NCBI GenBank assembly: GCA_030704615.1
Contig: CM060733.1
Span: 52,018,001-52,082,000 of the forward strand
Length of the DNA stretch: 64,000 nt
Direction: 5' to 3'
Source of the DNA: Takakia lepidozioides
Lineage: Eukaryota; Streptophyta; Takakiopsida; Takakiales; Takakiaceae
A program made the translations under genes and the position numbers. Below the pieces are notes generated by a model. It had not been told where the DNA came from, made no database searches, and saw only the letters and a list, made by a program, of their open reading frames with translations. This document shows positions 23,275 through 36,749 of the stretch, in pieces (the stretch's first letter is position 1; each line of letters opens with the position of its first letter).

Positions 23275-26200
23275 CTATGTCATCCACAAAGATTCCGGCC
23301 CCAACACCACGTCTTCTACCACGGTCGTCAATGGTTGGACTGTGAGTGCCATGAACGAACATGCTTGTTGCGAGTGCCTCTGCATAGACGGGCAGCATGT
23401 AAGACTGAGGAGGACTTCTGCAGCTTTCCTCTTCCCTTTCACATCTGCTGGAATTTTTTTCTGCTCTAGGGTTTCTGGACCTTCTCCCGGTTCAGCGTTC
23501 CTCGTACTTCCACCTCCTTCAGTTTCCCTGCGAGTCATCTCTGCATCCACAGGCTGGTTTCCAAAGCGCACTATTATCGCCGACTGTGTCACAGCCGTTG
23601 CCTCAGTCTCGGTCTGCTCTTGTGAATCAGTCTCCGCGTTCACCTGCTGCCTTGGCCCTGTGTTCTCCAACAAACGACGCCTCGTCATTTGCTCTCTTGC
23701 TCTACGTCTCTCTCTAAGGGAAGTGAGTCCAAAAATGTGTGATAGCCCTGAAGGGTCAGTGGAAGCACACGGACTCCTGCAGAAGTCGACAAAAACTCAT
23801 TTTGAATACAATGATGCAATGCACAAGTCCAACGAAGAGGATGTCTCCCATGTGCACTTCGCCTTAAGAACAGTGATTCTGGGTATTGAAACAACAATGC
23901 AAGCATCCACAAGTTGAACTTACTCACAGGCAAAGTCGGAGTCCAGCTCATTGTCGGACGTCTCCCCTGTATCAATAACACCGGGAAGAGGCTTCGGAAG
24001 GACTTGAGAAGTTTGTCCACCCAAACCCATCAGGAGGTTCTTGTAAATTTCGTCATCCTTTTCAATCCCGAAGAGATGTCGCGCATTGGCCTTGCAAGCG
24101 TGGTACAAAGCACCTGCAATGGAATAGAACGAAGGAAATAGACATTGAAGACTCATTTGGAACGGTGGGAAGTGCTGAAAGTGCAAGCTCAAACAAACCC
24201 GATCAAATGTGAAGGATGAAGAGACGAACCTGTGCCCATTGACAAATCCAAGACTCTGGCGTCGGTGTAGGTGCAGCACTCCACAATCGTTTGAATGAAA
24301 GCCGGGCTCCTCTCCCTGGCCCCTCTCCAAGGAACCCCATTCCCCCTTCGCAAGCACACGTTGTTGTCCACGTAGTTGTGGTGCATGTCATCAGTGGGAG
24401 GATCTGTCCTCTCCTCTATGAACTTGCTCCCATGAGTGATGGTGAACTCCCTAATGACGGCTGGAGTTGTAGGTGGATGCACTCGGACGAGACAAACAGC
24501 TTCAAACAGACGAGTCTGTGAACAAGACATCCACAAGGAACTAAGAAGCTTGAAAACCAGGCCCCTCCATATTCATTTGAGCGACTTATGCAACTCCATC
24601 CGAGAACCACCAAGAAGAGGAATAAGAAGGCAGATTTACCATCTCTCCCGGACGATCCCCCTTCGTCAGGTACATGTTGTTCACACAATTCCATGTCTTT
24701 ACGACCCTCATACCGGAGGCTTTCAAATAGCTAGCAAGTGCACGGTGACAGCGAAGGTCGATGGACTGGATGAGCACCAAAACACCTACATCGGACAGAA
24801 AGAAATTGCAAAAGGAGAAACCCCACAGCCATCAGCGCTCATCAAAAGCATTCCAACGTGGACAAGCACCCGCTGGAGGGACATTCGGGACCGGCAACCC
24901 ATCAGGGATATCCAAGATGATGAGTTCGGCTGCACATGGCTTCTCCTTCCCGTTCACCCAGGATTTGGTCATTTTTGCCTGCAAACAAGCATGCAATGGA
25001 ATGCTCAAGAGTATTGAAACGAGCCATGCCCACAACACACAAGAAGCAGAAGACAACACGCACCATGCCGAGGAACTCCACAATCCTCTCCCACACTGGT
25101 GATGGATCGCCCTTGTAATCAGATTTCTTGGACTCCATCATGGCAAGGAACCCGACGTTGGCCATCTCTAACCTGGTAGGGCGATTGACCCTCGTGGGAT
25201 GCTCCACTGCATAGTACGGGTCCTTAGGATCAACCACCCCTTTGTTCTTTCTCCCGGATCCCCTACCATGCGGTGGAGTCTCTTTGGTTGGCTGGACATC
25301 CGCCGCAGGGCCAGTTTCTATAACACTTCCCTGCCCACCTACCTGCCCCTGTGCTCCCTTCCCCCTACCCCTTCCTTTCCCCCCACCAACAGCAACATCC
25401 TTTTCATTTGCCTTTCTACCTTTACCCGGGGTATCCTGAGCGGGAGGCTCCTTCTCTGCAAGTGTCCTCAAATTTCTATCATGAATCTCGAGGTCGGCAG
25501 CTGTGGCGGTGGCTGCTACATGCTCATTCTCTCTCCTCAAAGACACCTCCTGCGTTGGGGTCTCAGAAACAAGGCAATCCAAATACCAACAATAGGTAGA
25601 AAGATAGTATGGGCCCCAATCTTGCAAGATCCCCGTAGTAAACATGGTCTGGTTGCTAGCAGGAACAAGCCACAAGTCCACGAAATCAGGATGTTTGTCC
25701 AAGCAGTTCTCTACCATGAGAACATACTTTATGTACCTGCAAGCACAGAGACAGCATCATTATGCAATGCAACTATTGTCTCCTAGCTTTTCTATCACAT
25801 CACGAAGACCCCCAAAAAGAGTATGCGACACCGCACACTGTAACCACCGCACACAAAATAGCCTGAAGGGCCCAGGGTGTGCACGTTGGTGTTACTACAC
25901 ACGGATAGAACAAATGAGTGTGCGGCACCGCACACTCATATGAGCCATGCCTTAACACAAGGGCAAGGGAAACAAACAAAAACCAAGATCTGGAAGCAGG
26001 AATATCCAAAGGCTAGATGATGGAAGATGTATCTCACCGCATACATATACTCCATGAAAGCCTCACGGGTCAACAAGTACCATGTTTCTGATGTCTTGGA
26101 GCTCTCGCACTTCTTGTACGTCTCTGCTGAAATGATGGTCTTGAAGTTGCTCAAGGGCATCTGGCCGATCCTCTGTATCCTGTACAGAGTGTGAACCAAA

Positions 26201-29200
26201 CTCGTTTTCACATGCGATGTCTTCGTCCCTCTGCAGAATGATGTGTGAAAGTCAGAATGAAATTCAAGAACCGACAACAGAGGATCGGAACCAAAGAAGC
26301 ACGGAACCACAACAGAAACATGTAGAATGAGAAACCAACAGGTTCACATCATTCATTGCCGTCAGAAGACCCATCATGTTTCCATCACAATCCAGCACCA
26401 TCATTTGAACACAGTAGTGCCACTCTTCCTCTTGTGAGTGCAGCCTCCTAATGACAGCCATCCATGCAAGCAACCAGTGGTTGCCATCCCATACATGAAA
26501 CATCTTCCCTGAGAATGCTTGCGTCGAAGGTTTCCTGGAGAGAAGAAGTTTGAAGGATTCGTTCACCTGTCTCCAAATGGGATCCCAAGAGTCCACGATT
26601 GACTCATCCACAAAGAGCTCATTGCCTCTGGAATCCCTAGTAGAAACGTAAAAGACTGCGGATCCATCCAAATACCCATGAACAAACTCGGCCTCCAGCT
26701 TCTGGATGTCCTTGATGAGGGGTGGACGAACGACGGGCATGGAAACCAACCTACACAGGGGAATCTTCAACCTCCCACCCGGGGCAAGCATACTTTGCAC
26801 CACAAGCTGCGAATTTACCTTCTGACCCCCCAACATCTCCGCGGCTTTGCTTTCAAAGAACTCATCGTCCACATCACCAATGATCTCCTTTTCCTGCCCT
26901 GAAGGGTTCTCATCCTCCACCCTTTGCATCTTCTCCTGCAGGGATGCACATTCAAATTGACATAAGAGAGAGGCCAGAAACAATGTGCGGTGCCGAACAT
27001 TGTACAGAGCTTCGAACACATCCCTTTTTCTGTGTTTTCACAAAGTTTCAAATGTGCTTCAAAGTTTCAAAAAGTTTCAAGTTGGCTTCCTATTACATCA
27101 AAACATATCATAGTACAGGAGCACAAAGAGTGTGCGGCACTGCACACTGTTCCGTGCTGCCATTTCACCTTCATGGAAGTTTGAGGAACAAGGCATGGTT
27201 CACACTTCTCAACCCCCAAATGAAGAGAGGGGCAAGAAACAGTATGTGGTGCCACACTTTGTTTCTTTCTTCCATTTCTCTGTTTAAAGCAAGAGAGACA
27301 ACTGAATGGGTTCATTCCAAACAGAAAAAGAACACTTGACAGGGGTTTCAAAAAATGTACCCCAGAGTGACTCTTCAATGCTAACAGGTTGATTGAAGCC
27401 TGACAGACAAAGTTGGGTGAATAAAATACAAAGGGGCTGAGATAGTGTGCGGTGCCGCACACTGTTTGAAGCTGCCATTTCAAGCCTGATAAAAACACGT
27501 GAAGATCCAAAGTTCCAACCAAAAGAGAGACATCCAGGGGGGCAGAAACAGTGTGTGGCACCGCACACTGTTTCGAGATGCCATTTTGCACTCATTGTAG
27601 CCTGTCTCAAACAGGGGAATGGACACCTTTCCAAGCAAAAGAAATCGTTCCAGGGGATCTCTAACTGTTTCGTGAAGCCATTTTTCCCATATTCCCCTAT
27701 TCCGTGCTTCCATTTAGGTGTGTTTGATACATGACAGACTGGCCTGGTGTGGTACATTTTGACTTTAAAAAAAACAAAGAAGAGGGGCACAAACAGTGTG
27801 CGGTGCCACACACTATTTGGTGCTTCGAATTAGGTGTGTTTGATACATGACAGACTAGCCTTGTGTGGTACATTTTGACATTAAAAAAAAACAAAGAAGA
27901 GGGGCACAAACACTGTGCGGTGCCGCACATTGTTTGGTGCTTCAAATTAGGTGTGTTTGGTACCTGGCAGACACAGCTGGTGTAGTACATTTTGACATAA
28001 AATAAAAACAAAGAAGAGGGGCACAAACAGTGTGCGGTGCCGCACACTGTTTGGTGCTTCAAATTAGGTGTGTTTGATACCTGCAAGACACTCATGGAGT
28101 GGAACATTTTCACATAAAAAACAAACAAAGAAGAGGGGCACAAACAGCGTGCGGTGCCGCAACTGTTTCGTGCTTCCATCTAGGTGTGTTTGATACATGA
28201 CAGACTGGCCTGCTGTGGTACATTTTGACATTAAAAAAACAAAAGAAGAGGGGCACAAACAGTGTGCGGTGCCGGACACTGTTTGTTTCTTCAAAATAGG
28301 TGTGTTTGGTACCTGGTAGACACTGCTGGTGTGGTACATTTTGAAATTTAAAAAAAAACAAAGAAGAGGGGCACAAACAGTGTGCGGTGTCGCACATTGT
28401 TTGGTGCTTCAAATTAGGTGTGTTTGGTACCTGGCAGACACTGCTGGTGTGGTACATTTTGACATTAAAAAAAAACAAAGAAGAGGGGCACAAACAGTGT
28501 GCGGTGCCGCACACTGTTTGGTGCTTCAAGTTAGGTGTGTTTGATACCTGCAAGACACTCATGGAGTGGAACATTTTCACATCAAAAACAAGCAAAGAAG
28601 AGGGGCACAAACAGTGTGCGGTGCCGCACACTGTTTCGTGCTTCCATCTACGTGTGTTTGATACATGACAGACTGGCCTTGTGTGGTACAATTTGACATA
28701 AAAAAAAACCAAAGAAGAGGGGCACAAACAGTGTGCGGTGCCGCACACTGTTTGGTGCTTCAAATTAGGTGTGTTTGGTACCTAGCAGTCACTACTGGTA
28801 CATTTTGACATAAAAAAAAGAAAAAAGAAGAGGGGCACAAACAGTGTGCGGTGCCGCACACTGTTTCGTGCTTTCCATCTAGGTGTGTTTGATACCTGCA
28901 AGACACTCATGGAGTGGAGCATTTTCACTAATAAACAAGCAAAGAAAAGGGGCACAAACAGTGTGTGGTGCCGCACACTGTTTCGTGCTTCCATCTAGGT
29001 GTGTTTGATACATGACAGACTGGCCTGCTGTGGTACATTTCGACATCAAAAACAAGCAAAGAAGTGGGGCACAAACAGTGTGTGGTGCCGCACACTATTT
29101 GGTGCTTCGAATTAGGTGTGTTTGGTACCTGGAAGACACTATTGGTGTGGTACTTTTTGACATAAAAAAAAAACAAAGAAGAGGGGAACAAACAGTGTGC

Positions 29201-30156
29201 AGTGCCGCACACTGTTTGGTGCTTCAAAATAGGTGTATTTGGTACCTGGCAGACACTCCTGGATTGGAGCATTTTCACATCAAAAAACAACAAAGAAGAG
29301 GGGCACAAACAGTGTGCGGAGCCGCACACTGTTTCGTGCTTCCATTTTTCTATGTTTGAAGTTCTGGAGAATGGATATAGATAGTGACATCTCACAACCA
29401 GCAAACCCTAAACAACTTTCAAGACCTGCAGCAACAGTGTGCGGTACCGCACAGTGGTTTGAGCTTGCACATATTTCAGCTTGCCACCGAACCAATTTGA
29501 AGGGCCAGAAACAGTGTGCAGTGGCGCACACTGCTTCAAGCTTCCATCTCACTCCAAAATTCATACTTTCAGAGGGGAGACAGCCAGTGTGCGGCACCGC
29601 ACACTCTCTCCTGCATCCACAATCCTCTGCATACACACGGAGCATACAGAGTGTGCAACACCGCACACTGAGCCAGCATAACATGAAGCAAAACAAAAGG
29701 TAGCAGTGAACAACACTTGTACCTTTCTTTGCGCTGCGTTGGATGTCTCTCCAATCGCAGGAGACCCTTTGCGCTTGGGATTGTTATCTACGCCGAGCAT
29801 GTTCTGGAGCATCTCCTCCATCCTCTTTTCCACAATCTATTTTTTCATGAGGCCAGCATCAATATCCTCTTCCGCGTCCGCCTCTCCCTCGGATGCAGTC
29901 TCCTCCTCACCCGTTCTCAGCAGTATAGGGGCTGTTGTTCCTCTCCAAAATCCTGCTCTTGCATCCCCAATCTTTCCTCATTGCCCTCTTCTTCCTCCTT
30001 TCCCTCTTCGTCTACTCTTTCCCGGTAAAGTACAGTGACTTCCTTCTCTTCTTCCTCCGGTGGAAGAAACACTCCCCACGCTGCCTCTAGAGGTCTCCAG
30101 TTTGACGTTTGCAACAATGGTTGCTTTGGCATGTATCGAAAATACAATTTGGACAT
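23275..30156 (-). pseudogene. OUTER gene 1: ParB-like / beta-class DNA-methyltransferase-like protein, multi-exon
   Basis: Minus-strand spliced gene. Exon 1 (about 30156-29722) is acidic and ends in NPKRKGSPAIG; an in-frame TAG and a frameshift break it. A 2.8-kb intron holds the palindrome array. The next exon (about 26945-26360) has RLKIPLCRLVSMPVV and a ParB-like signature VWDGNHWLLAW, with W where R is expected. Then follow an exon with VHTLYRIQRIGQ (about 26230-26035), one with KYVLMVENCL and a Gly/Arg-rich linker (about 25740-24970), one with ELIILDIPDGLPVP at the place of methyltransferase motif IV (near 24910), one with motif VIII-like KASGMRVVKTWN, then SPAFIQTIVECC with the SAM loop VLDLSMGTG (near 24250). 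The SAM fold continues in HLFGIEKDDEIYKNLL, and the C-terminus is acidic. The IV-before-I order is that of beta-class N4/N6 DNA methyltransferases. The catalytic DPPY is replaced, so activity is doubtful. INNER carries a homologue. Confidence 0.68.
27440..29665. repeat. OUTER palindrome array in intron 1
   Basis: About fourteen tandem units of roughly 116 bp (27780-29340), plus looser copies on both sides. Each carries a palindrome with core TGCGGTGCCGCA and 5-bp arms CAGTG / CACTG, usually followed by GTTTGGTGCTTC or GTTTCGTGCTTCC and an A-rich stretch. Isolated copies occur in other introns of the same gene (near 25820, 25920, 26990 and 27130). Long open frames across the array are by-products of the repeat. 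No coding role is seen. Confidence 0.93.
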
Positions 30157-30739
30157 TGTTAACCGTATTTGGATGCGGGTGTCATTATTATGTACGAACG
30201 GAATTCATCCATTTCTCCGCCTCTCAATCACCCAAAAAACTAAGTGGTGGCATGTCAATTGCCGTTCTGTCTACTTGTGGGATATATCATATGTACTTTG
30301 CCGGCTGCCAGTATACGAAAGGCTTTTTGCATTCATGGAAATTGAGAAGTGTCGTAAAAAACTGTCGCAAGTCGAATTTTGAACAGTACTTGCACATTGG
30401 CAATAATTGTGATGCTTCACATATGCATCCACGTATGTTATACTGCCTATCCTGCGATTTACATTTCGCCGTCGCTGGCACAATGCAGTGATTTTGGTAT
30501 AAAGTTTGGTGTCGGCAATCGTAATGTGTTGCGCACCTTCGTGTGAAGTGTCCCCCTGAGTGTCATAATGGATGGCTTCATATCCTGTGGAGGGTTTGAT
30601 TTTCATCCAAACACAATACGGCTTCTTGTGGCTTCTTGTCTTTGAAGACAGTTTTTCCAGTTGGTGTCTCTCAGTGTGGCTGACTGCGGAGTTCGGTGCA
30701 AACTTTCGCCGTGCATGTCATCATTTCATAAAATTGTAA
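30157..30739. promoter_or_regulatory. Divergent promoter region of OUTER
   Basis: About 0.6 kb separates the 5' ends of the minus-strand ParB/methyltransferase-like gene and the plus-strand transposase gene. A shared bidirectional promoter is inferred from position only. No box was identified with confidence. Confidence 0.35.
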
Positions 30740-32281
30740 ACCCCAAAATCCGTTGCGTACATCGCTCGCAGTCATTTGGGACTGTGCTACCCTTATTCAC
30801 CTCAGTTCGTTTGAGGTGGATCCCCTCTCGAAAATTACGGGCTATCAGTTCGGGGACCCTTTGTTGGTTCAGTCTAGGAAAACATGTCCAGGGAGGGAGA
30901 CAGACTCACTCCATTTCATTCCAATGCAGGTAGTCTTCCACTGACTGCCACTACAGATGAGGATGGGTTTGCAGTTGTTCATGAGGATGAGCTGGTTACA
31001 GTGTTCCCTTTGGAATTGGGTTCTCTGCTTGTTCAAAAAGAGGTGTATGACGAGGATGGGAATTTGGATTCTGGGCACTTGCAGAAACCATGGTTGGCGA
31101 GTGTGGGAGGAAGTGGAGAGTCCTCCTAGGTAGATACCGGGTCCTTGGAAAAGAGAGAAGACAATCAGCAGGATCAGTAGTTACCCCTGGCACTGCAGCA
31201 TCGGTCGTGCAGCAAAAGGGCACAATTCATGTGAAACAAGAGGTGAGCACATCCACTACATTCGTGACTCTTTCAGACTCATCTTCGGAGGATGTTTATG
31301 AGATTCCTCCGCCAGTCCAGACTCCATTCTTGGATGATGACAAATTGCAGGAGATAACGAGTGTCATTTCGAAATTGAAAGCCCTTGCAGGGGTGCCTGG
31401 GTGCAAGAGCGAGCTGCGTTTTGTTGATTGGGAGTACCTTCGGGTGCAGCGGGTTCAATATGTGCCAACAGAGTTTGATGGGGACATTTTATTTGAGCTC
31501 AACCCTCCCACGTCTTCCAGTGGACTTGCTGGGCTTCTACAGGGCATGGACAAGAAACATGACGGACACCCTTGGTGCAGGACAAAAACATTGAACATCC
31601 ACAACGACATTGGATTGAAATTTCGAAGGTCGGTTTGCGTTGGACATTGCAAGTGTGTGAATACTTCTTGCCCTCGCCTGAGAAACAGCTCTAAATCAAA
31701 CGAAAAACACATACTGGGTGAAGGGGATGCGACACAACCAATGCTGGATGCAGATTTGCTTGATGCAGTGATGGACCATTTCTCCGTGTTGAGCTCTCCC
31801 AATATTCGAAACCAGGTGAATGCACTCAGAATATGCACAGGCAATACTGGATTCATTGACAACATTATGGACCTCAAATGGAGGAGTCGCTATGAATTCA
31901 TTCAAAACAGTATCTTCCCTAGGTCCAAGGTGTATTTGTTCAAGATGTCCACAGTGGGCGAAGGCAGTTGTGTGAGCATTGTTCGCCGAATGTAACCTGG
32001 AGGAGATTTGGCGAAATGTTGGTTAATGTTTGATCACTGCAAACGGGTGAAGGGTTGGACAACCATGGCGTGCCATATGTACAATCAAGTGTACCAGCGT
32101 GTGCTCTCCATAGCAATTTGTGATATGTAGCCGGAAGACACTGAATCCCAAATTCTCATGTGGAATTCTCTCCTGGCCATCATGCAACACAATGGAATGC
32201 AAAACACAAATTTTTGCAGGGTTCATGGCTGATAGTGCACAGACAAATTTCAATGCAGTGCAGCGAGTCTTTGGATCGAGG
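30740..32281 (+). pseudogene. OUTER gene 2, 5' part: Mutator-like (SWIM) transposase
   Basis: N-terminal two thirds of a transposase whose 3' part lies at 47009-48809. A leader exon at about 30745-30931 (TSLAVIWDCATLIH) is followed by an acidic stretch. The main block (31090-31995) has GMDKKHDGHPWCRTKT and a CxC-type finger (HCKCVNTSC), then SSPNIRNQVNALR and VYLFKMSTVG. After an in-frame TAA at 31993 homology goes on with WLMFDHCKRVKG (possible first catalytic D), SIAICDM followed by a TAG, and GFMADSAQTNFNAVQRVFGS (32218-32278). This last block contains the second catalytic D, as in MULE transposases. The frame stops at the INNER insertion point inside FGS. It is homologous to the INNER transposase throughout. 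Confidence 0.82.
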
Positions 32282-32285
32282 TTTA

Positions 32286-32343
32286 CTATTTCATGAGCAG
32301 AAACCATGAGCCATGAGCCATGAGCCACATGAGCCGCATGAGC
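32286..32343 (+). repeat. INNER left terminal inverted repeat
   Basis: CTATTTCATGAGC, then five extra bases, then three to five iterations of CATGAGC. It pairs with 46945-46999. Two element-type palindromes follow at 32763 and 32855 in the otherwise gene-free subterminal region to 33130. Confidence 0.85.
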
Positions 32344-33130
32344 GGTGAGCCGAAGTCTAAGACACGCGGATTTCATGAGCGGACTCCTCCAAATTTGGAA
32401 ATGCGGCAGATTAAACAAGTATTAGAATAATAGTTTTTTATTTGACCTTGCCGTTTTTGGAAGTTCCACATCCTGTAATGCGGCGAAGATATGTCGTCAG
32501 TAACAAGTCTGCTCATGGTTTTTTAGATCCGCTCATGGAAATGAGTGACCGTGCAACGAGAAATCCAGTATACCACGGCAAAAGGACGTCGCATACTGGC
32601 CTGTATAGAGTATTCCGCGGATTTACATGCCTTAACATTGGAATGAAGGTGACCCTTTTGCCGCGATTGAACCAATAGAGTCTGCACCAATAGAGTCTGC
32701 AGTACTTCACAATTCTGTCAGCTTCGGGTATTCGGCGGGAAATGTTTGCGACTCAACAGGGAAATGCGGTGCCGCATTAGGGTTCGCATGTGCAAAATTT
32801 CTGGGCGGTTTGGTGTTGGCGAAGGCTGCATCTACCAGTACCTACGACGTTACTTGGAAATGCGGCGCCGCATCTCCTTGCCGGGGGTCGAATGAGGAAA
32901 GCAAAGTTTGGGAGAGCAGAAAAACAGGAACCCTCCAACACACAAAAATACATGCACGTGGAAACACAAGTAAATGACATAGTATTATCTTAGTTCGAGC
33001 AAAACAGGTTACTGGTAGGCAAGACATAAGTCGGACCTTTCTGTGGCCAGAGTCAGAGCTACTTGCAGCAGTACAGTTCTACTATCCGAAAAGGATGGGC
33101 GTACCATTGTGTTGGGACCGCAAGCCAAGC

Positions 33131-36100
33131 TCACTGGTCCCCTGGATCCATATTCAGAAGAGTGTGCACCTCTTGGGGGCTCCACCCTGGTGCATGTATA
33201 AAGTGATGAGTTGTGGAATTACACCGGAGTCTCTTTAGGTACATGTAGTACAAATGCTTGCAAGGGCAGTATGATGCCCCCTTGTTCGCCATGATCTGGA
33301 AGTCGGTGCAATTGTAGGTGGGTAATTCTGAAATGGTGATGGTGTACACCTCATTGCGAACAGCTGAGCCTGCCGTGGCCATCTGATACACACGCCCGAA
33401 GCCTGGTGGGGGCACTTCTGTTGAGCTCTGGATTGTACAGTTCATCTGAAGTGCATTCCCCATCCTTGTCTCGTTCACTTTTGAGGGAGGTCGCCGCCTC
33501 TTCGGTTTCCTCCAACGGTGTGTAGGATGCTTAGAGCTGTCGCGTCCCATTGTTCTTGCTCTCACAGGGGTCGGTGGTGGAGGCTGTGGAAGCGGAAATG
33601 GTTGTCTGGGGACGTCAATGCGCTGCACCATCCGAAATCCTGCGGCAGTAAGGGCGTCGGCCTCAACCTAACTCAGATCGCAGCCTGGTTCCACCGGCCA
33701 CACCGGGGGAGCCTCTGGCATTGTTTGTATGCCGTACTTGGGCTTTCCATACACGCAAGTCATAATGTTGTGCCTGCAGAACTAGAACTGGGTGGTTGTC
33801 GCCTTCGCAAACTTTGCATGGACAAATCTTCTTGTAAAAGTAGGAGCAGAGACAGCCCCGTCTGGATTCCTCCTTATCATCTCTAAACAACGTTGCCGTG
33901 TATCCACTCGAATTGCGAAACACCTGCCTCGAAACGACGGCTTTGTGCGAGCAATTCTCCACTGTGACGCAAACACAGTCGTCTCCACAATGGCTTGGCC
34001 ATACTGCATAACAACGCGCGGAATCTGGGGCAAGCGAGCGGTGGGAATTTCTCGCACGGAATCCCCGCTTGAAGGCGATGGTGATCTGGAATTTCTTGGG
34101 CTTCCACTGCTGGAAGACACATTGTGCGGCAACATGACGGGACCTCGAGGTGCTGTCCGAATGTTCCTATCGGATCTCCAGGAATCCTCTTTGCACTCGG
34201 GTTCCTCTTCAATCCTCCGCCTCACAGGGCGAGTACGGACGTCCCCCTCTTGGTGTTCACCTCTGCGGTGCAGAGGCGTCCCTTTGATCTTCTCTCGCAA
34301 TGTTGTCGCCCATTTAAGTGGATTCTTCGACCTCGAAGCTGTTCGTACCAACAATTCCTCCCTGTCCGGCCCAAAGTCCCATTGTTTCCCGCTCAGAAAC
34401 TTGTAGTACGTGGCTTGCTGCATGATTGCTCTATCGATGTCCTCCGTCGTGGCTGTCACTACGTCCACCAGATGTGCGACAGAAAACGCTTGCCAGGAGG
34501 ATTGGACTGATTCTGCCATATTCGTGTTCGGCATGTCCGTGTCGGAATCCAAGCACCGCTCCTACAAGGACACAAACAATGGTGAGGGACCAATGGAAAG
34601 GTCCGTAATAGAAAGACAATTGCATGAAAATGACAACATCATACCTCCCGCATGTACTGTCTGAACTGTCGATACCGGAAATGCCACCACCCCAACCAGC
34701 TGTGCAAGGCTCCCAGTTGGTTGCCTCCACTGCACCTGACGTGTTCCACCAAGCCTCGATGATAGAAAACTTAACCTCCGCGTCATCAAATGTGGGTGCA
34801 TCCTTCCACGCCGTACAAAGGACGCGGTGTTCAGCCTGGAATGAGCTAGCAACAAATTTGGTAGTGTAGTGAGATAGACTCTGCATCCAATGGAATCCAC
34901 AGGATCTCTCTTTCCCTTCCATTGGAACATTGGGGTCCTCACCGTACACACGCCGCACCGCTGCCCAGTTGGCCTGAGCGTTGTCTGCCATGAATCCCCT
35001 GAAATTGGGCTCTGGCAAACCCGCCCTTGCCATCTGCTCGTTTATGCCCTCCCACAGATGTATCTCCGACTGTGTGTCCTCCCCTTTCATCTCGCAGATT
35101 GCAATCGTCATGAGCCTCTTGGAGTGATAGTCATAAACATGCGCACCCATAGTCACCCACTGATGGTTTGTAATTTGCTTGATGTGATCAAACATCACCC
35201 AAGCATTCGACAAGTTTCCAGTTGTCATGCGAGTGACCAAGTCGACTCCACTCCTAGGCCCACACGTCGACATTTTAAAAATGTAACAACGATCGGATTC
35301 GCTGCCTTGCCCTGGAAACCTGCTGCCTTGGATGTAGTCATATCCAGTCATTCGTTTCACCTCCAGGATTGAGTGCATGTCCGACCCCCGGCCGAACTCC
35401 TACTTGCAAGATACGATGTGATTCCGCACATTCGGACTACAAACGTGCGAGACGGACTCCAACAGGTCAAGCATCTCCTCTTCGTTCAAGGGCACTCGGT
35501 CTGAACCATCTTTAGACATGATTTTGCCAAGAGCAATCTTGTGGGCTGCCTTCAGCTGAATTTGCTTTGGTCTGGCTCCAGGGCTCAATTTCATCTCCTC
35601 TTTTATGATGTCATGTGCTTCCTGCACAGCCTCACGCATGTTGCCTCTCACCAAGGGGTGGCAGTGGACCCCAACGTGTATGCAAGCTCTAGTCAAGTCC
35701 AGGAGCAAATGGATTACGTAATATTGCTTGGCTCTGCACATGGACATGCACGTCGGTGGTTCTTTGCAATGTGCGCACTTGAAAGTACCCGCAGGAGATT
35801 GGCTGGAGACAATGAATGGATGATGGGTTGTGCCAGTCCAATCTGTCTCGTTTCTCCGCCCTCCTTTGGAGAGAAAGTGGAAGCAGACGAGATTGAGGCA
35901 CCTCAGCTTCCCCGCACAGAGGACGTATCGTACACGAACACCATCAGCAATTTTCATGCTACTGGTCTTCGTCACACACCAGGGGTGTCCAACATGCTTT
36001 CGATCCATGTCTGTTAACATCCCTGAGGCTTTGTTTGACGAAGTAACAGGTGGAAACTCGAAGATGACATTGCCATCGACTTTGGGAGGCAGATACATTA

Positions 36101-36749
36101 TCTTCCTGACTGGAAATTTGGCATAGTCCAGAGTAGCTAGCTCGGAGCGAGAATCATCAAGGTGATGTTGTCGTAGGAGTTGCACAATGGACCGGGTTGG
36201 AGTTATGCTCGAGGGTACATGCGTAGCACCTGCAGAGACGTCCATGTCGGATTTGAACGACCGTGTGGAGGACATGGGGACCTCAATGCACTCATCTTCC
36301 TCGTCGAAAATGTTGAATACGTCCACATGAGAAGCTATGGAGGGTCTTGACGGTCCAGGTCGGGAATGATTATCGTTGCATACCTCTCTGTTGGCAATGG
36401 CCGCCTGTCGGTTTTCAAACTCCTTTGTGGATGGTATGGGCAGCGACTGATTCAGAAAGGGAATGGGCATTCCCACAGCTCGGTACAGGATGGTGTCTGA
36501 TGGGGGTACGTGCCATTCGATTCCGCAACCTCCGTCGTTACCTAGCACGACAATGGTCTCGTCAACCTGTCCAGGAACATTCTTCCTTTCTTCTTCCAAA
36601 TAAACTGTGCCCGGTTTGAGCTTGAATTTGGAACAAATGTAAGTTTCAGTCACTCTGCAAAGTCCTCCCTCGTTTGGGATCCAGGCTCTCCCAAGTTGCG
36701 GAGGACAACAAACTATAGCGTAGGAATTCGGAGCCATCGAACACCGCAA
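33131..36749 (-). pseudogene. INNER gene 2: Mutator-like (SWIM) transposase
   Basis: Minus-strand transposase, nearly complete. 36749-35400 encodes a 449-residue N-terminal part (GMLTDMDRKHVGHPWCVTKT, CAGKLRCLNLVC finger, SSVSHVCSPNVRNHI-like block). One in-frame TAG at 35400 separates it from the catalytic part (35378-34431), with AWVMFDHIKQI, FRGFMADNAQANWAAVRRVY (acidic residue plus motif) and CGFHWMQSLSH, the C..H pair seen in MULEs. A frame change precedes HSWLGWHFRYRQF. A linker (34552-33782) and a C-terminal SWIM zinc finger (33631-33131, YNCTDF ... CPCKHLYYMY) follow. The SWIM finger has lost its first cysteine (OUTER has TCTCPDF). Probably inactive through the stop and frame breaks. 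Introns around 34650 and 33700 are likely but not exactly placed. Confidence 0.83.

Noticed and set aside
24229-24925. Calling the OUTER and INNER proteins active N6-adenine methyltransferases
   Set aside because: The DPPY-type catalytic motif is replaced by DIPDG or DILDG, and the genes contain stops; only the fold is supported.
27284-29700. Long minus-strand frames with repeated CGTAHCLCPSSL-type peptides
   Set aside because: By-product of the 116-bp tandem repeat lying in an intron of the ParB/methyltransferase-like gene.
33792-34510. Plus-strand frames of 128-204 codons inside the INNER transposase region
   Set aside because: They are antisense shadows of the minus-strand transposase, which has clear homology to the OUTER copy.
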